DNA of 64,000 nucleotides from Pseudanabaena biceps. Its GTDB lineage: Bacteria > Cyanobacteriota > Cyanobacteriia > Pseudanabaenales > Pseudanabaenaceae. The notes below the pieces were generated by a model. It was given only the letters and a program-made list of their open reading frames with translations, did no database searches and was not told the DNA's origin. Shown in pieces: positions 47,094 through 55,831 of the stretch; position 1 is the first letter of the stretch; each line of letters starts with the position of its first letter. The position numbers and the translations under genes are program-made. The stretch lies in contig JAATWA010000001.1 in NCBI GenBank assembly GCA_013361095.1, forward strand, positions 806,001 through 870,000. Reading direction: 5' to 3'.

Positions 47094-47133
47094 AAGAAAT
47101 AAAACTATGGCATACGCCATAGTTTTATTTCTT
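47094..47133. terminator. Shared terminator between convergent genes
   Basis: AAGAAATAAAACTATGG palindrome between the TPR gene and the minus-strand gene, overlapping the latter's stop codon; T-tract on each strand. Confidence 0.65.
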
Positions 47134-47452
47134 ATTTAGGGATAGAAATTTGAATCTCTTTACGCTGTTGATTTCTAAAGTTAGCAACAGCATCATTAAG
47201 AGATTCCGATTGCTCTTTGTTAAACTGCTCCGAAGACTTGCCGCCTGCTAAATTAATTTGATTAATTAATTGCAATAGGTTTAAGTTACTACCGCCAATA
47301 TCTAGAGATCCTCTTTCCTGTTGCTGAGATTCGCGTAAGGTTTGTTCAGAAAGTGTGGACGCAGGGACTACTTGAGCGATCGCGTTGCTCGAAAACATTG
47401 TTGCTGAAATAAGGCTAATTGCCCCTAGTGAAATATTTTTAAAAATTTTCAT
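47132..47452 (-). CDS. Small secreted protein of unknown function
   Basis: A 106-residue protein with a signal peptide (about 1-26, ISLGAISLISATMFSSNAIAQ). The mature part is hydrophilic, rich in Gln, Ser and Asn (TLSEQTLRESQQQERG, LNLLQLINQINL, NQQRKEIQISIPK). No domain is recognised. It is convergent with the TPR gene. Confidence 0.65.
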   Translation of the reverse strand: MKIFKNISLGAISLISATMFSSNAIAQVVPASTLSEQTLRESQQQERGSLDIGGSNLNLLQLINQINLAGGKSSEQFNKEQSESLNDAVANFRNQQRKEIQISIPK

Positions 47453-47534
47453 GGTCAGATTCCTCCAAAATACGCGACAAGATCTAATATCCAGTTTATA
47501 CCAAATTTTTTGTCAGAAGACAGTGCAGCCAAAC

Positions 47535-47628
47535 CAAACCCCAAGAGAGAGTTGCGGCGCGAAGCGCCGCAACTCTCTCTTGGGGTTTGACAAATAGAAG
47601 GGCAACGCAGCGCGTTGCCCTTCTATTT
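47535..47628. repeat. Two hairpins after cysA
   Basis: 47535-47589: CAAACCCCAAGAGAGAGTTG with GCGGCGC core, perfect. 47592-47628: AAATAGAAGGGCAACGC with T-rich end, 6 bp past the cysA stop codon (minus), a likely terminator. Confidence 0.8.
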
Positions 47629-47634
47629 TGTTTT

Positions 47635-48660
47635 TTAAATCGAATAATCTAAAGCAAATGACTTGGCATCTCTAGGCTGAATATGCACATATTGTTGAGG
47701 TTGCAGATTTAACTCATCAAAGCGTTCGCGAGTTAGATGCGCCGTCAAGACTTGCCCATCTCCCAACACCAGTTCTGCTTGGACTTCCCAGCCTAAATGA
47801 ATTAATCGCGTAATCCGTGCCGCAATAGAATCACTACTTGCCTCTGTCTCAATCAAAATATCGCGAGGACGAATATAAACATCTTCACTAGCCCCATGTT
47901 TATGGAGGCGATGAAACTCACTAGCGCGATCGCTATTGGCAGGAAGAATATTAACAGGGCCAATAAAGCTCATCACAAAGGGTGTGGCAGGATTGTCATA
48001 GACTTGGGCAGGTGTGCCGATCTGCTCGATTCGCCCTTTGTTCATCACCACAATTTCATCAGAAACTTCCATCGCTTCTTCTTGATCATGGGTGACAAAT
48101 ACGCTAGTTACATGGACTTCATCATGGAGGCGGCGCAACCATGCACGGAGTTCTTTACGGACTTTTGCATCTAATGCGCCGAATGGCTCGTCAAGCAACA
48201 ATACACTTGGCTCTACCGCTAGCGCCCGAGCGAGGGCAACCCGTTGGCGCTGTCCACCTGACAATTGTGAGGGATAGCGATTGCCTAAACCTTTGAGTTG
48301 GATCAATTCGAGGAGTTCTTCAACACGGGCAGCAATTTTATCCTTTGGTTCTTTGCGGATTTCTAACCCAAAGGCAATATTTTTGCGAACGGTCATATGC
48401 TTGAATAGGGCATAGTGCTGGAATACAAAGCCAATATTGCGATCGCGTACATCTTGATCAGTGGCATCTTTACCAGTCAAAAAAATCTTGCCGCGATCGG
48501 GCGTTTCTAAGCCAGCAATCAATCGTAGAAGCGTGGACTTGCCAGAGCCAGAAGGACCTAAAAGAGCCACTAAAGCTCCAGTTTTAATCTCCAGATTAAT
48601 ATTGTCTAGAGCTAAAAAATCACCAAATTGCTTATTTACATTCTCTACAACAATGCCCAC
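47635..48660 (-). CDS. cysA: Sulfate/thiosulfate ABC transporter ATPase CysA
   Basis: A 341-residue ABC ATPase: Walker [11 protein letters not shown]-loop [26 protein letters not shown], signature [15 protein letters not shown], Walker [14 protein letters not shown]-loop [13 protein letters not shown]. The C-terminal TOBE-like regulatory part is present ([11 protein letters not shown]). The sequence fits CysA of cyanobacteria. It starts with GTG at 48660. The permease and binding-protein genes (cysT, cysW, sbpA) are not in the window. Confidence 0.88.
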   Translation of the reverse strand: MGIVVENVNKQFGDFLALDNINLEIKTGALVALLGPSGSGKSTLLRLIAGLETPDRGKIFLTGKDATDQDVRDRNIGFVFQHYALFKHMTVRKNIAFGLEIRKEPKDKIAARVEELLELIQLKGLGNRYPSQLSGGQRQRVALARALAVEPSVLLLDEPFGALDAKVRKELRAWLRRLHDEVHVTSVFVTHDQEEAMEVSDEIVVMNKGRIEQIGTPAQVYDNPATPFVMSFIGPVNILPANSDRASEFHRLHKHGASEDVYIRPRDILIETEASSDSIAARITRLIHLGWEVQAELVLGDGQVLTAHLTRERFDELNLQPQQYVHIQPRDAKSFALDYSI

Positions 48661-48900
48661 TCTACTTTCACCTCAAAAACTTCTTGGATAAATTCAACGG
48701 TATTACTTCTATAATCCACAGTTATCCAGTGTGTTTACCGTTGATTTGACAGACTCATATCTTACAATACTTTACATAGCTATAGTCATACCAAAACTAA
48801 AAATGGCTTCGCCATTTTTAGTTTTAAAAACCCTTACTGGATTTGGTTTTTAATTCATAAAAGTGTAGTCACACTTTTGTGAATTGGTATCACTTGTATC

Positions 48901-48969
48901 AGGACATAAAACCCAAACAGTGTGAGGCGGCGTAAAGCGCCACCTCACACTGTTTGGGTTTTATGTCCT
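48901..48969. repeat. 69-bp nested hairpin AGGACATAAAACCC
   Basis: Almost perfect palindrome: outer AGGACATAAAACCCAAA, inner CAGTGTGAGG, core GCGGCGTAAAGCGCC. It is preceded by a TTGTATC piece related to the left flank TTGCATTAGGAC seen at 17096. Confidence 0.85.
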
Positions 48970-49064
48970 ACTCCCTTCCCACTATCAAAATAGACATTAA
49001 AAACCAAGAACTAGCGTTGCGGCGCTTCGCGCCGCAACGTCTAATCTTTCACTGGGAAGGGAGT
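48970..49064. repeat. Second copy of the ACTCCCTTCCC-ended unit
   Basis: Same ends, arms and core layout as 1251-1344 (ACTCCCTTCCC...AACTAGCGTTGCGGCGC...GGGAAGGGAGT), with a few substitutions. Confidence 0.85.
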
Positions 49065-49080
49065 AACATGAATAGCGCCA

Positions 49081-49143
49081 GCTATAAAACCAGAAGATGA
49101 GTTGCGGCGCGAAGCGCCGCAACTCATCTTCTGGTTTTATAGC
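49081..49143. repeat. 63-bp perfect GCGGCGC-core hairpin
   Basis: GCTATAAAACCAGAAGATGA... with both ends GCTATA/TATAGC intact. Confidence 0.88.
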
Positions 49144-49171
49144 ATTACAGCAATTTTCGATTAAAGGAACC

Positions 49172-49224
49172 CCCAAGAATTTTTTGAAAGGGTTGCAACG
49201 CAACCCTTTCAAAAAATTCTTGGG
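49172..49224. repeat. 53-bp GGGTTGC-core hairpin
   Basis: CCCAAGAATTTTTTGAAAGG around GTTGCAACGCAAC. Same class as 42355-42400 and 54516-54573. Confidence 0.85.
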
Positions 49225-49339
49225 TCGGACTTGAACGTAAAGCGCTATAACAGACTGTGAAGAGAATTTTGATATTAGAAATTGTAGTGAATTGTGGCTT
49301 TATATCCATAATTTCCGCAAATTCCTGTAATTTATTTTT

Positions 49340-50902
49340 ATGAAATCAACTGCATTTATTCCTATCGCTGTATTTGTACTCACCCTTGCTCTGCTGGGGT
49401 GGGGATACATCCGTTCTCGCAAATTTGGCAAGCTGGGATTACTCTCTTGGTTGCAATTTGTAACGATGATGTCACCTTGGCTAATTTATTTTGGCTTGTT
49501 TGTATCAGGTGTTTTTATCAATTTCACCACCTTACTATTTTTACTGCTTGGCTCGACGCTCTCCTATGTCGCCATTGGCAATCAGTTACGCAAGGTAGCC
49601 GCCACAGAGAGATTAGAGATTGAACAAAAGCTGAAGCAAGAGTTGGGAGATCTTAATGATGTAGATCAAGTCAAAGCTACTGCTAATCTCCAAAACAATC
49701 TGCCTAATAATGCACCAATCTCCTTGGCAATGGCTCAGGCAAAAAATCAGCTAAAACGTTATCAATCCGTTCCTGCGGAAGATACGAAGTTGATGCAAGG
49801 AATTTTTGGGATTGAGACTTACTATGTCACCGAGACAGTTCCTTATCAAGAAGGAGCCATTTTTAAAGGTAATTTGCGCGGTGAACCTGATGTAGTCCAT
49901 GCGCGTCTATCGCAGTCAATTCGCGATCGCCTTGGTGACAAATACAATCTTTTTTTATTAGAAGGTCAGGATCGCAAGCCTGTGGTGATCATATTACCAA
50001 GTCGCATCAGCAACTTTGAAAACAACAATACGATTCCTCAACAAATATTGATTGCAGTACTATTTGTTGCCAGTGGTTATACTTCACTAAATCTGGGAGC
50101 CTTAGTCGGCGGAGTTCCGATCGTGCAGTCGGCGCAAGAATATCTCATCGGTTTACCCTTTGCATTGGGGATTGGCGTAATCTTTGGGCTGCGGGAATTA
50201 GCGATGCGATTAATGGCAAAAAAATATCAAGTTAAACTCAGCTTACCTTTCCTACTACCCTCATCACAATTGGGCATCTTTGGCGCATTTAGCCGCATTT
50301 ATTCGCCATTGCCTCATCGCAAAGCCCTATTTGACATTGCGATCGCCCCTGCAATGACGAGTGGTTTGCTATCTCTACTATTTCTAGTTGTTGGCTTGCG
50401 GCTTTCCGCGATCGGTATGGGAAGTATTGACATCCCTAGTCAAGTTTTCCAAGCCTCGGCTTTAGCTGGCACGTTGGCAAAGTTATTTCTGGGAGAAAGT
50501 TTACGCGCTAGTTTTATTTCTATTCATCCTTTGGTTGTTTTAGGCTGGCTTGGTTCAGTTATTACTGCCTTAAACTTAATGCCCGCAGGTCAGTTAGATG
50601 GCGGTCGCCTAGTGCAGTCGATCTATGGCAGACGCACGGCTAGTTGGACAACTATATTGACCCTGATTTTTTTGGTCGTTGCTACCGTAATTAATCCACT
50701 AGCGCTCTACTGGGGCGGCATTATCTTAATCCTATTGCGAGATCTCGAACGTCCAATGCTCAATGAGTTATCAGAAATTGATGGCGATCGCGAAGTTTTA
50801 GGAGTTATTTCTTTATTTTGGATGCTGCTAGTTCTATTGCCTTTGACTTCAGGCGTAGCTGAACTCTTTGGCATTGGTGGTACTGGTGGACTACTGCCCT
50901 AA
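49340..50902 (+). CDS. Site-2-protease-like (M50/EGY-type) membrane protein lacking zinc ligands
   Basis: A 520-residue polytopic protein of the cyanobacterial/plastid EGY-like M50 branch. N-terminal helices and a coiled region (about 80-130) precede the family segment FKGNLRGEPDVVHARLSQSI. The membrane core carries QVKLSLPFLLPSSQLGIFGAFSRI and LNLMPAGQLDGGRLVQSIYG, which keeps the LDG zinc-aspartate motif. Where active members have HExxH just before MAxxYQV, this protein reads RELAM. Both zinc histidines are replaced, so it is probably a pseudoprotease, as described for plant EGY3. It stands alone after a large repeat island. Confidence 0.82.
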   Translation: MKSTAFIPIAVFVLTLALLGWGYIRSRKFGKLGLLSWLQFVTMMSPWLIYFGLFVSGVFINFTTLLFLLLGSTLSYVAIGNQLRKVAATERLEIEQKLKQELGDLNDVDQVKATANLQNNLPNNAPISLAMAQAKNQLKRYQSVPAEDTKLMQGIFGIETYYVTETVPYQEGAIFKGNLRGEPDVVHARLSQSIRDRLGDKYNLFLLEGQDRKPVVIILPSRISNFENNNTIPQQILIAVLFVASGYTSLNLGALVGGVPIVQSAQEYLIGLPFALGIGVIFGLRELAMRLMAKKYQVKLSLPFLLPSSQLGIFGAFSRIYSPLPHRKALFDIAIAPAMTSGLLSLLFLVVGLRLSAIGMGSIDIPSQVFQASALAGTLAKLFLGESLRASFISIHPLVVLGWLGSVITALNLMPAGQLDGGRLVQSIYGRRTASWTTILTLIFLVVATVINPLALYWGGIILILLRDLERPMLNELSEIDGDREVLGVISLFWMLLVLLPLTSGVAELFGIGGTGGLLP

Positions 50903-50933
50903 ACCTCAAGATGCTCGCAACCCATTTTGAAGT

Positions 50934-51941
50934 TTAGTTGCTACTGGGATCAACGGGTTCAGAATTAGCATTTTTTGTTGATTTGATCTCAGGCAAGTTA
51001 AGCAGCGATGATGGGATATTGCTACTTGCGCCAAAGGGCTGTTTGGCGATCACCTCAGGAGTTTGGCGATCGCTCATCGCAAGAAGTGATTGAATTGCCC
51101 CCGGAATAGAGTCGGGATCCATAAATAAAACTTTACTACTGGGACTCTGTCCGATCGCCTGTCCCATTTCCAGATATTTTTGGGCAAGTAAATATTGAAT
51201 TGCCTCTTTACCATTGGGGTGTTTGGCGATCGCATTAGAAATACGCTCAATCGCCTCTGCCATCGCCTCAGTTTGCTGAAGATGGACTTGACGTTCAGAC
51301 TCTGCCAATACCTGATTTGAGGAAGCCTCTGCTTCGGCTTTTTTGATTTCTGAAGTTTTCTCGCCTTCAGAGAGAGAAATCATAGCTTTTTTTTCAATCT
51401 CTGCCGCCTTTTGCTTTTCCATCGATAGCAATACAGAGCTAGGAATAGTAATCTCACCTAGACGCACCCGCAAAATTGTGATCCCCCAGTCATCTGTATC
51501 ACTGCGAATTCCCGTTAAAATCTCGCCATTAATACTTTCCTGTCCGCCAATAATATAGTCCAGTTCACAGCGCCCGATCTGGGTCTGAATTTGGGTCGAG
51601 AGGGATACTTGCAGAGACTGATCAACGTTTTCAATGTTGTATCGCGCTTTTTTAAGATCATTAATCTGCCAATACATCGCCCCACTGACATTGACGCTAA
51701 CGTTGTCAGAAGTCATACAGGGCTGTGGTTTTAGTTCTAAGACCTGCTCACGGGCGCTTTTGATCAGGGCAATGCGATCAAATAACGGCAACACCACATT
51801 AATACCCGGAGTGAGGGTTTTTTCGTATTTACCAAATCTCTCCACTAGAGCGACCTGACCTTCTTCAATAATCCGAAAAGATCGAAAGATGTAAGTTCCA
51901 CTTAAAAGCGCAAACACAATACTAAAAATTGTCGCTTCCAT
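50934..51941 (-). CDS. SPFH/Band 7 (stomatin-like, paraslipin) protein
   Basis: A 335-residue protein with an N-terminal membrane anchor (about 3-20) and the SPFH domain: EGQVALVERFGKYEKTLTPGINVVLPLFDRI, SDNVSVNVSGAMYWQINDLKKARYNIENVDQSL, LRVRLGEITIPSSVLLSMEKQKAAE. A long charged helix (about 170-235) and C-terminal disordered tail follow. Such proteins oligomerise on membranes and organise proteases and lipids. It is convergent with the site-2-protease-like gene, so a functional link is possible but not shown. Confidence 0.9.
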   Translation of the reverse strand: MEATIFSIVFALLSGTYIFRSFRIIEEGQVALVERFGKYEKTLTPGINVVLPLFDRIALIKSAREQVLELKPQPCMTSDNVSVNVSGAMYWQINDLKKARYNIENVDQSLQVSLSTQIQTQIGRCELDYIIGGQESINGEILTGIRSDTDDWGITILRVRLGEITIPSSVLLSMEKQKAAEIEKKAMISLSEGEKTSEIKKAEAEASSNQVLAESERQVHLQQTEAMAEAIERISNAIAKHPNGKEAIQYLLAQKYLEMGQAIGQSPSSKVLFMDPDSIPGAIQSLLAMSDRQTPEVIAKQPFGASSNIPSSLLNLPEIKSTKNANSEPVDPSSN

Positions 51942-51986
51942 AGATTAAGCCCCTAAAAAAGTATTAGGTCAGGGTTTTCAAAAAAC

Positions 51987-52033
51987 TAATTTGGGGATTG
52001 TCAGCGCCGCAGGCGCTGACAATCCCCAAATTA
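51987..52033. repeat. 47-bp perfect hairpin TAATTTGGGGATTG
   Basis: Core TCAGCGCCGCAGGCGCTGA. It is the same type as 42249-42303, with AATTTGGGGATT arms. It abuts the unit starting at 52032. Confidence 0.85.
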
Positions 52034-52147
52034 TAGCTGTAGTCATTTGCATCAGGATAAATCAAAACCCAAGAAGACAAGTAGCGGCGCTTTGCGCCGC
52101 TACTTGTCTTCTTGGGTTTTGGCCTAACAAGAATGGTAACAGCTATA
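52032..52147. mobile_element. 116-bp element with TATAGCTGT terminal inverted repeats around a GCGGCGC hairpin
   Basis: Ends TATAGCTGT / ACAGCTATA. Inside is a 57-bp perfect hairpin (52064-52120: outer AAAACCCAA, inner GAAGACAAGTA, GCGGCGC core). The left flank GTAGTCATTTGCATCAGGA is shared with 17088. It may be a small non-autonomous transposon carrying the hairpin; the flanking TA is a possible 2-bp target. Confidence 0.6.
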
Positions 52148-52157
52148 CTTCAAGACC

Positions 52158-52207
52158 CTGAATAAAAAAGAAGGTGTTACTTAAGCAACACCTTCTTTTT
52201 TATTCAG
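52158..52207. terminator. Hairpin terminator overlapping the ftrV stop
   Basis: CTGAATAAAAAAGAAGGTGT... perfect palindrome with A/T tracts on both sides. The ftrV stop codon (52200-52202) is in its right arm. Confidence 0.7.
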
Positions 52208-52424
52208 CTAGCTCAACTTCATGAGCGCCTAAATGGGTAGTAAACTTAGGCGCTAACTTAACTTCATAGGGATAATTTGGGCTGATCGGACGACCATTCC
52301 ATTCCGTATGCAAACGGATAATTTCCCCCTCCATTCCATTGATGTCAAATGACTTACCCTTATGCTCAGGATGATGGAAAACATTTAATGCTGTTTTAAT
52401 CCGAACGCGATCGCCAACCTTCAT
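52200..52424 (-). CDS. ftrV: Ferredoxin-thioredoxin reductase variable chain
   Basis: A 74-residue protein: MKVGDRVRIKTALNVFHHPEHKG, FDINGMEGEIIRLHTEWNGRPISPNYPYEVKL. This is the small SH3-like variable (alpha) subunit of FTR, which stabilises the catalytic 4Fe-4S/disulfide subunit. FTR passes electrons from photosystem I-reduced ferredoxin to thioredoxins for light regulation. The catalytic chain gene (ftrC) is not in the window. Confidence 0.92.
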   Translation of the reverse strand: MKVGDRVRIKTALNVFHHPEHKGKSFDINGMEGEIIRLHTEWNGRPISPNYPYEVKLAPKFTTHLGAHEVELAE

Positions 52425-52495
52425 AAATCCTATATATCCAAATCAAAAAATCTTTGTCAATTATCGCTTGTCTAGCGCGATCGTGAACGCAAAAT

Positions 52496-52645
52496 CTAGA
52501 AAGTATCCCCAAAAGATGAGGTGGAGCAAAGGTCTACCTCATCTTTTGGTACTTTCTAGCCGTAGTCATCTGTGATGGCGCAAATCACAGAACCAGAAAA
52601 CTAGTTGCGGTGCTTTGCACCGCAACTAGTTTTCTGGTTCTGTGA
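52496..52645. repeat. Two hairpins between rsfS and ftrV
   Basis: 52496-52559 has CTAGAAAGTA ends, and a CCAAAAGATGAGGT arm with imperfect center. 52585-52645 is perfect: TCACAGAACCAGAAAACTAG with core GTTGCGGTGCTTTGCACCGCA. Confidence 0.8.
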
Positions 52646-52673
52646 CCCAATTAAGTTAGCAAAAGCTTTAAAT

Positions 52674-53096
52674 CTAATTCTCTAGATCTACCGATGGCAA
52701 AACTACCTCTAGTTTTGGTGCATGACCCCAAAAAGCCTCTAGGTCATAATATTCGCGCTCTTTGTCCATCATGGCGTGGACAATCAAATCACCATAATCT
52801 AGCAAAACCCAAGTACCATCCTGCTGTCCAGCAATATTTCTGGGCTTTCGTCCAAACTTTTCAGCGATCGATTCCTCAACCATGCCTGAAATTGCGCGTA
52901 CCTGTGCTTTAGAAAATCCTGATGCGATCACAAAATATTCTGCCAAACTTGAGACTTCACCGATCGCAAGCAAAACGATATTCTCTCCTTTGCGATCGTC
53001 GGCAGCAAGTACGGCGGCTTTTGCCATCTGATAGCTTTGTTCTTGTTCTCTCTCACTGAGAGTTAAGGCTGGATTAATATCGGTGGCGATGGTCAT
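52674..53096 (-). CDS. rsfS: Ribosome silencing factor RsfS
   Basis: A 140-residue RsfS/Iojap protein: KGENIVLLAIGEVSSLAEYFVIASGFSKAQVRAIS and GTWVLLDYGDLIVHAMMDKEREYYDLEAFWGHAP. It binds ribosomal protein uL14 and blocks subunit joining in nutrient limitation. It stands alone on the minus strand. Confidence 0.93.
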   Translation of the reverse strand: MTIATDINPALTLSEREQEQSYQMAKAAVLAADDRKGENIVLLAIGEVSSLAEYFVIASGFSKAQVRAISGMVEESIAEKFGRKPRNIAGQQDGTWVLLDYGDLIVHAMMDKEREYYDLEAFWGHAPKLEVVLPSVDLEN

Positions 53097-53321
53097 AGTT
53101 GGCAGATGAACTCCTGATCGGTTAATGATTTTATTTGTTGATGTTTTGTCAGTACCACATCATTGTAACTTGATCACCAATCTTGCGAAAATACAATTTC
53201 TCAGCAACATTGATATAAAACCTGTAGCTTACGCTTTGCGGGCGAATTAGTTTCTTTGGGTTCTGGTTTTTATTATGCCAAGATACTTAGTTAACTCATC
53301 ACAATCATTTAGATCGCAATC

Positions 53322-54410
53322 ATGAATAGCTCTCTCAAACGTACTCCTTTATATGATCTCCATGTTGCTGCTGGCGCAAGATTAGTAGAATTTGGCGGTT
53401 GGGAAATGCCCGTACAGTACAAAGGGCTGGTCGCTGAACATCTGGCTGTCCGATCGCAGGTGGGAATGTTTGATGTGTCGCACATGGGGAAATTTGCAAT
53501 TTCAGGTATAGGTATTGTCGAGACTTTAAATAAGCTTATTCCCTCAAACTTAGGGCGGATCAAAGTCGGACAAGCTTTTTATACGGTTTTGCTTAATGAA
53601 CAAGCAGGAATTATTGACGATGTAATTTTTTATCGTCATGAACCCGATGGCGATCGCGAAAATTGGTCGGTGATCGTTAATGCTTCCACTTGTGCCAAAG
53701 ATAAAGCATGGTTGCAGCAGCATTTAGGAGATCGCCTAGTTGACAATTCTGATTCGCAAATCTTAATCGCAGTACAGGGTAAAACTGCGATCGCCACTCT
53801 ACAAGAGCTAGTAGTTTCGGATCTGAGCAAGTTGCCAAGACTTCGATTTGGACATACCTACACTGAAGTTTTGGGTGTACCGAGCTTTGTGGCGAGGACA
53901 GGCTATACAGGAGAGGATGGCTGCGAAATCATGACTGATATTGAAACAGGTAAAGCTCTTTGGCAAAAGTTATTAGCTATGGGTGTAACTCCCTGTGGGT
54001 TGGGCTGTCGTGACACCTTGCGCCTAGAGGCAGGAATGCATTTATATGGACAGGATATGAATGAGAGTATTACCCCTTTGGAGGCAGATTTAAATTGGAT
54101 TGTGCATCTTAAAGAAAAGGGAGACTTTATCGGACGTGAGGTTTTGGAAGAACAGAAGCAAAATGGAGTGACTCGTAAATTAGTGGGATTGGAATTAGCA
54201 GGGCGCAATATTGCGCGTCATGATTACCCCATCCGTTATGAAGGCGAAACTGTGGGAATTGTTACCAGTGGCACAATGTCCCCAACTTTAGGAAAGGCGA
54301 TCGCCTTTGGATATGTGCCGATTGAATTGTCTAAAAACGGGCAAGTTCTGCAAGTTCAGATCCGCAACAATGAGTTCCCTGCCACAGTTACTAAGCGCAA
54401 CTTTTTGTAG
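53322..54410 (+). CDS. gcvT: Glycine cleavage system T protein (aminomethyltransferase)
   Basis: A 362-residue tetrahydrofolate-dependent enzyme: MNSSLKRTPLYDLHVAAGARLVEFGGWEMPVQYKGL, RSQVGMFDVSHMGKF, GIIDDVIFYRH, RTGYTGEDGCEI, and LRLEAGMHLYGQDMNESITPLEADL. It releases ammonia and methylene-THF from the aminomethyl-lipoyl H protein in glycine decarboxylation. With glcE/glcF elsewhere in the window it belongs to photorespiratory metabolism. It is divergent from rsfS. Confidence 0.96.
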   Translation: MNSSLKRTPLYDLHVAAGARLVEFGGWEMPVQYKGLVAEHLAVRSQVGMFDVSHMGKFAISGIGIVETLNKLIPSNLGRIKVGQAFYTVLLNEQAGIIDDVIFYRHEPDGDRENWSVIVNASTCAKDKAWLQQHLGDRLVDNSDSQILIAVQGKTAIATLQELVVSDLSKLPRLRFGHTYTEVLGVPSFVARTGYTGEDGCEIMTDIETGKALWQKLLAMGVTPCGLGCRDTLRLEAGMHLYGQDMNESITPLEADLNWIVHLKEKGDFIGREVLEEQKQNGVTRKLVGLELAGRNIARHDYPIRYEGETVGIVTSGTMSPTLGKAIAFGYVPIELSKNGQVLQVQIRNNEFPATVTKRNFL

Positions 54411-54418
54411 TAGCCAGC

Positions 54419-54493
54419 AAAAAAGCGCGTTGCGCTTTTTTAAAACCCAAAAACAAGCAGTGCGGCGCTTTGCGCCGCACTGCTTGTTTTTGG
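54419..54493 (+). terminator. Terminator hairpins after gcvT
   Basis: 54419-54441 AAAAAAGCGCG / TGCGCTTTTTT with a T-run is a compact terminator. 54447-54493 is a GCGGCGC-core hairpin (CCAAAAACAAGCAGT arms). Confidence 0.8.
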
Positions 54494-54515
54494 AGCAAAG
54501 GGAGTAATTGCTAAC

Positions 54516-54573
54516 AAACCAAAAATTTTTTTAAAAGTGTTGCAAAGCAACACTTTTAAAAAATTCTTGGTTT
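54516..54573. repeat. 58-bp TTGCAAAGCAA-core hairpin
   Basis: AAACCAAAAATTTTTTTAAAAG arms with one mismatch. It is followed by GAGAGCAAAGCGCTGTAAC, the flank seen at 42411 and 49233. Confidence 0.8.
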
Positions 54574-54600
54574 GGGTTTGAGAGCAAAGCGCTGTAACAA

Positions 54601-55569
54601 TCACATTACATTAGGCACAAAATTTTGCAGACGCATTGGTGGACGCACATAATCTATTTCCTTTTGACGAGGTGGCAGCTCAATTTTTTTAGGAGTCACA
54701 TCCTCATAAGCAACTTGGCTCAATAGATGCGAAATACAGTTGATGTGCGCTCGGCGTTTATCATCCGAATTAACCACATACCAAGGCGATTGACTGATAT
54801 CTGTAGCGTTGAACATATCGTCCTTCGCTTTAGAATATTCCACCCATTTAGCCCTTGCTTCTAAATCCATGGGGCTAATCTTCCAACGCTTCAAAGGATT
54901 GGCAATCCGTTCTTGAAAACGCTTTTCTTGCTCATCATCACTGACCGAAAACCAATACTTGACCAGAATGATCCCTGCCCTTTGGAGCATACATTCAAAC
55001 TCTGGACAAGAACGTAGAAATTCTACATATTCTTCATGGGTGCAGAAATTCATCACCCGTTCCACACCAGCACGGTTATACCAACTGCGATCAAATAGCG
55101 TGATTTCGCCAGCCGCAGGCAAATGAGCCGCATAACGCTGGAAATACCACTGAGTTTTTTCGTGATCGGAGGGAGTTCCCAATGCCACAACCTTACAAAC
55201 ACGGGGGTTTAGACATTGGGTGATTCTTTTAATCGTGCCACCTTTGCCTGCGGCATCTCGACCTTCAAATATGACCACGACCTTTAGCCGCTTAAACTTC
55301 ACCCATTCTTGCAGTTTGACTAACTCGATGTGAAGTCGATTTAATTCTTTTTCATAGACTTGCTTCGATAATCTTGGAGCCTCTTCTCCAGATTTTGACA
55401 TCTCTTCGATCGCGCTTGGCAATTGAGGCGATCGCTTCAAAGTTTTCTCAGGAAATTTCTCAGGCTTATCCTTGGATTTAGATTTCTTTTTGTGATCTTT
55501 ATCGACTTTTGGTAAGTCCATCACAGGCAACTCTCTGGAGTTTTTGCTGTCGCTATCTTTTTTCGCCAT
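54601..55569 (-). CDS. ppk2: Polyphosphate kinase 2
   Basis: A 322-residue PPK2 enzyme. A basic N-terminal extension (about 1-60) precedes the P-loop kinase domain: VVIFEGRDAAGKGGTIKRIT (Walker A), LFDRSWYNRAGVERVM (Walker B region), then a lid with EQEKRFQERIANPLKRWKISPMD. It phosphorylates nucleoside diphosphates with polyphosphate or the reverse. The single-domain length fits class I. It stands alone. Confidence 0.93.
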   Translation of the reverse strand: MAKKDSDSKNSRELPVMDLPKVDKDHKKKSKSKDKPEKFPEKTLKRSPQLPSAIEEMSKSGEEAPRLSKQVYEKELNRLHIELVKLQEWVKFKRLKVVVIFEGRDAAGKGGTIKRITQCLNPRVCKVVALGTPSDHEKTQWYFQRYAAHLPAAGEITLFDRSWYNRAGVERVMNFCTHEEYVEFLRSCPEFECMLQRAGIILVKYWFSVSDDEQEKRFQERIANPLKRWKISPMDLEARAKWVEYSKAKDDMFNATDISQSPWYVVNSDDKRRAHINCISHLLSQVAYEDVTPKKIELPPRQKEIDYVRPPMRLQNFVPNVM

Positions 55570-55683
55570 GGCTATTGATTACCTTATTTATGGCTATGTT
55601 CATAAATTATATCTATTGATAATCTAGCTCAGCATCCAAAACTACATATTGTAATGCTTGAATTAGCTAGAACCGAAAATAGA

Positions 55684-55831
55684 TAGGACTTACGCAGAAA
55701 TTGATTAAGCCCTCACCCCTAGCCCCTCTCCCGCAGGCGAGGGGAACAAGAAAAGTTAGAATCTTGCGCCCCTTCTCCCGCGGGAGAAGGGGTTGGGGGA
55801 TGAGGGGAGATTTCACTTCGCGTAAGTCCTA
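55684..55831. mobile_element. 148-bp MITE-like element, copy 2
   Basis: Same ends TAGGACTTACGC / GCGTAAGTCCTA as copy 1 at 28966, but inverted relative to it and with only a few differences. It is flanked by a 5-bp direct duplication ATAGA (55679-55683 and 55832-55836). No ORF inside. Confidence 0.88.

Larger units (their letters stand above)
48661..49339. other. 679-bp gene-free interval packed with hairpins
   Basis: No gene is seen. It contains, in order, palindromes at 48793-48825 (ATGGCTTCGCCAT core), 48852-48885, 48901-48969, the unit 48970-49064, 49081-49143 and 49172-49224. This is the densest repeat island in the window; six elements lie nearly end to end. Confidence 0.85.
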
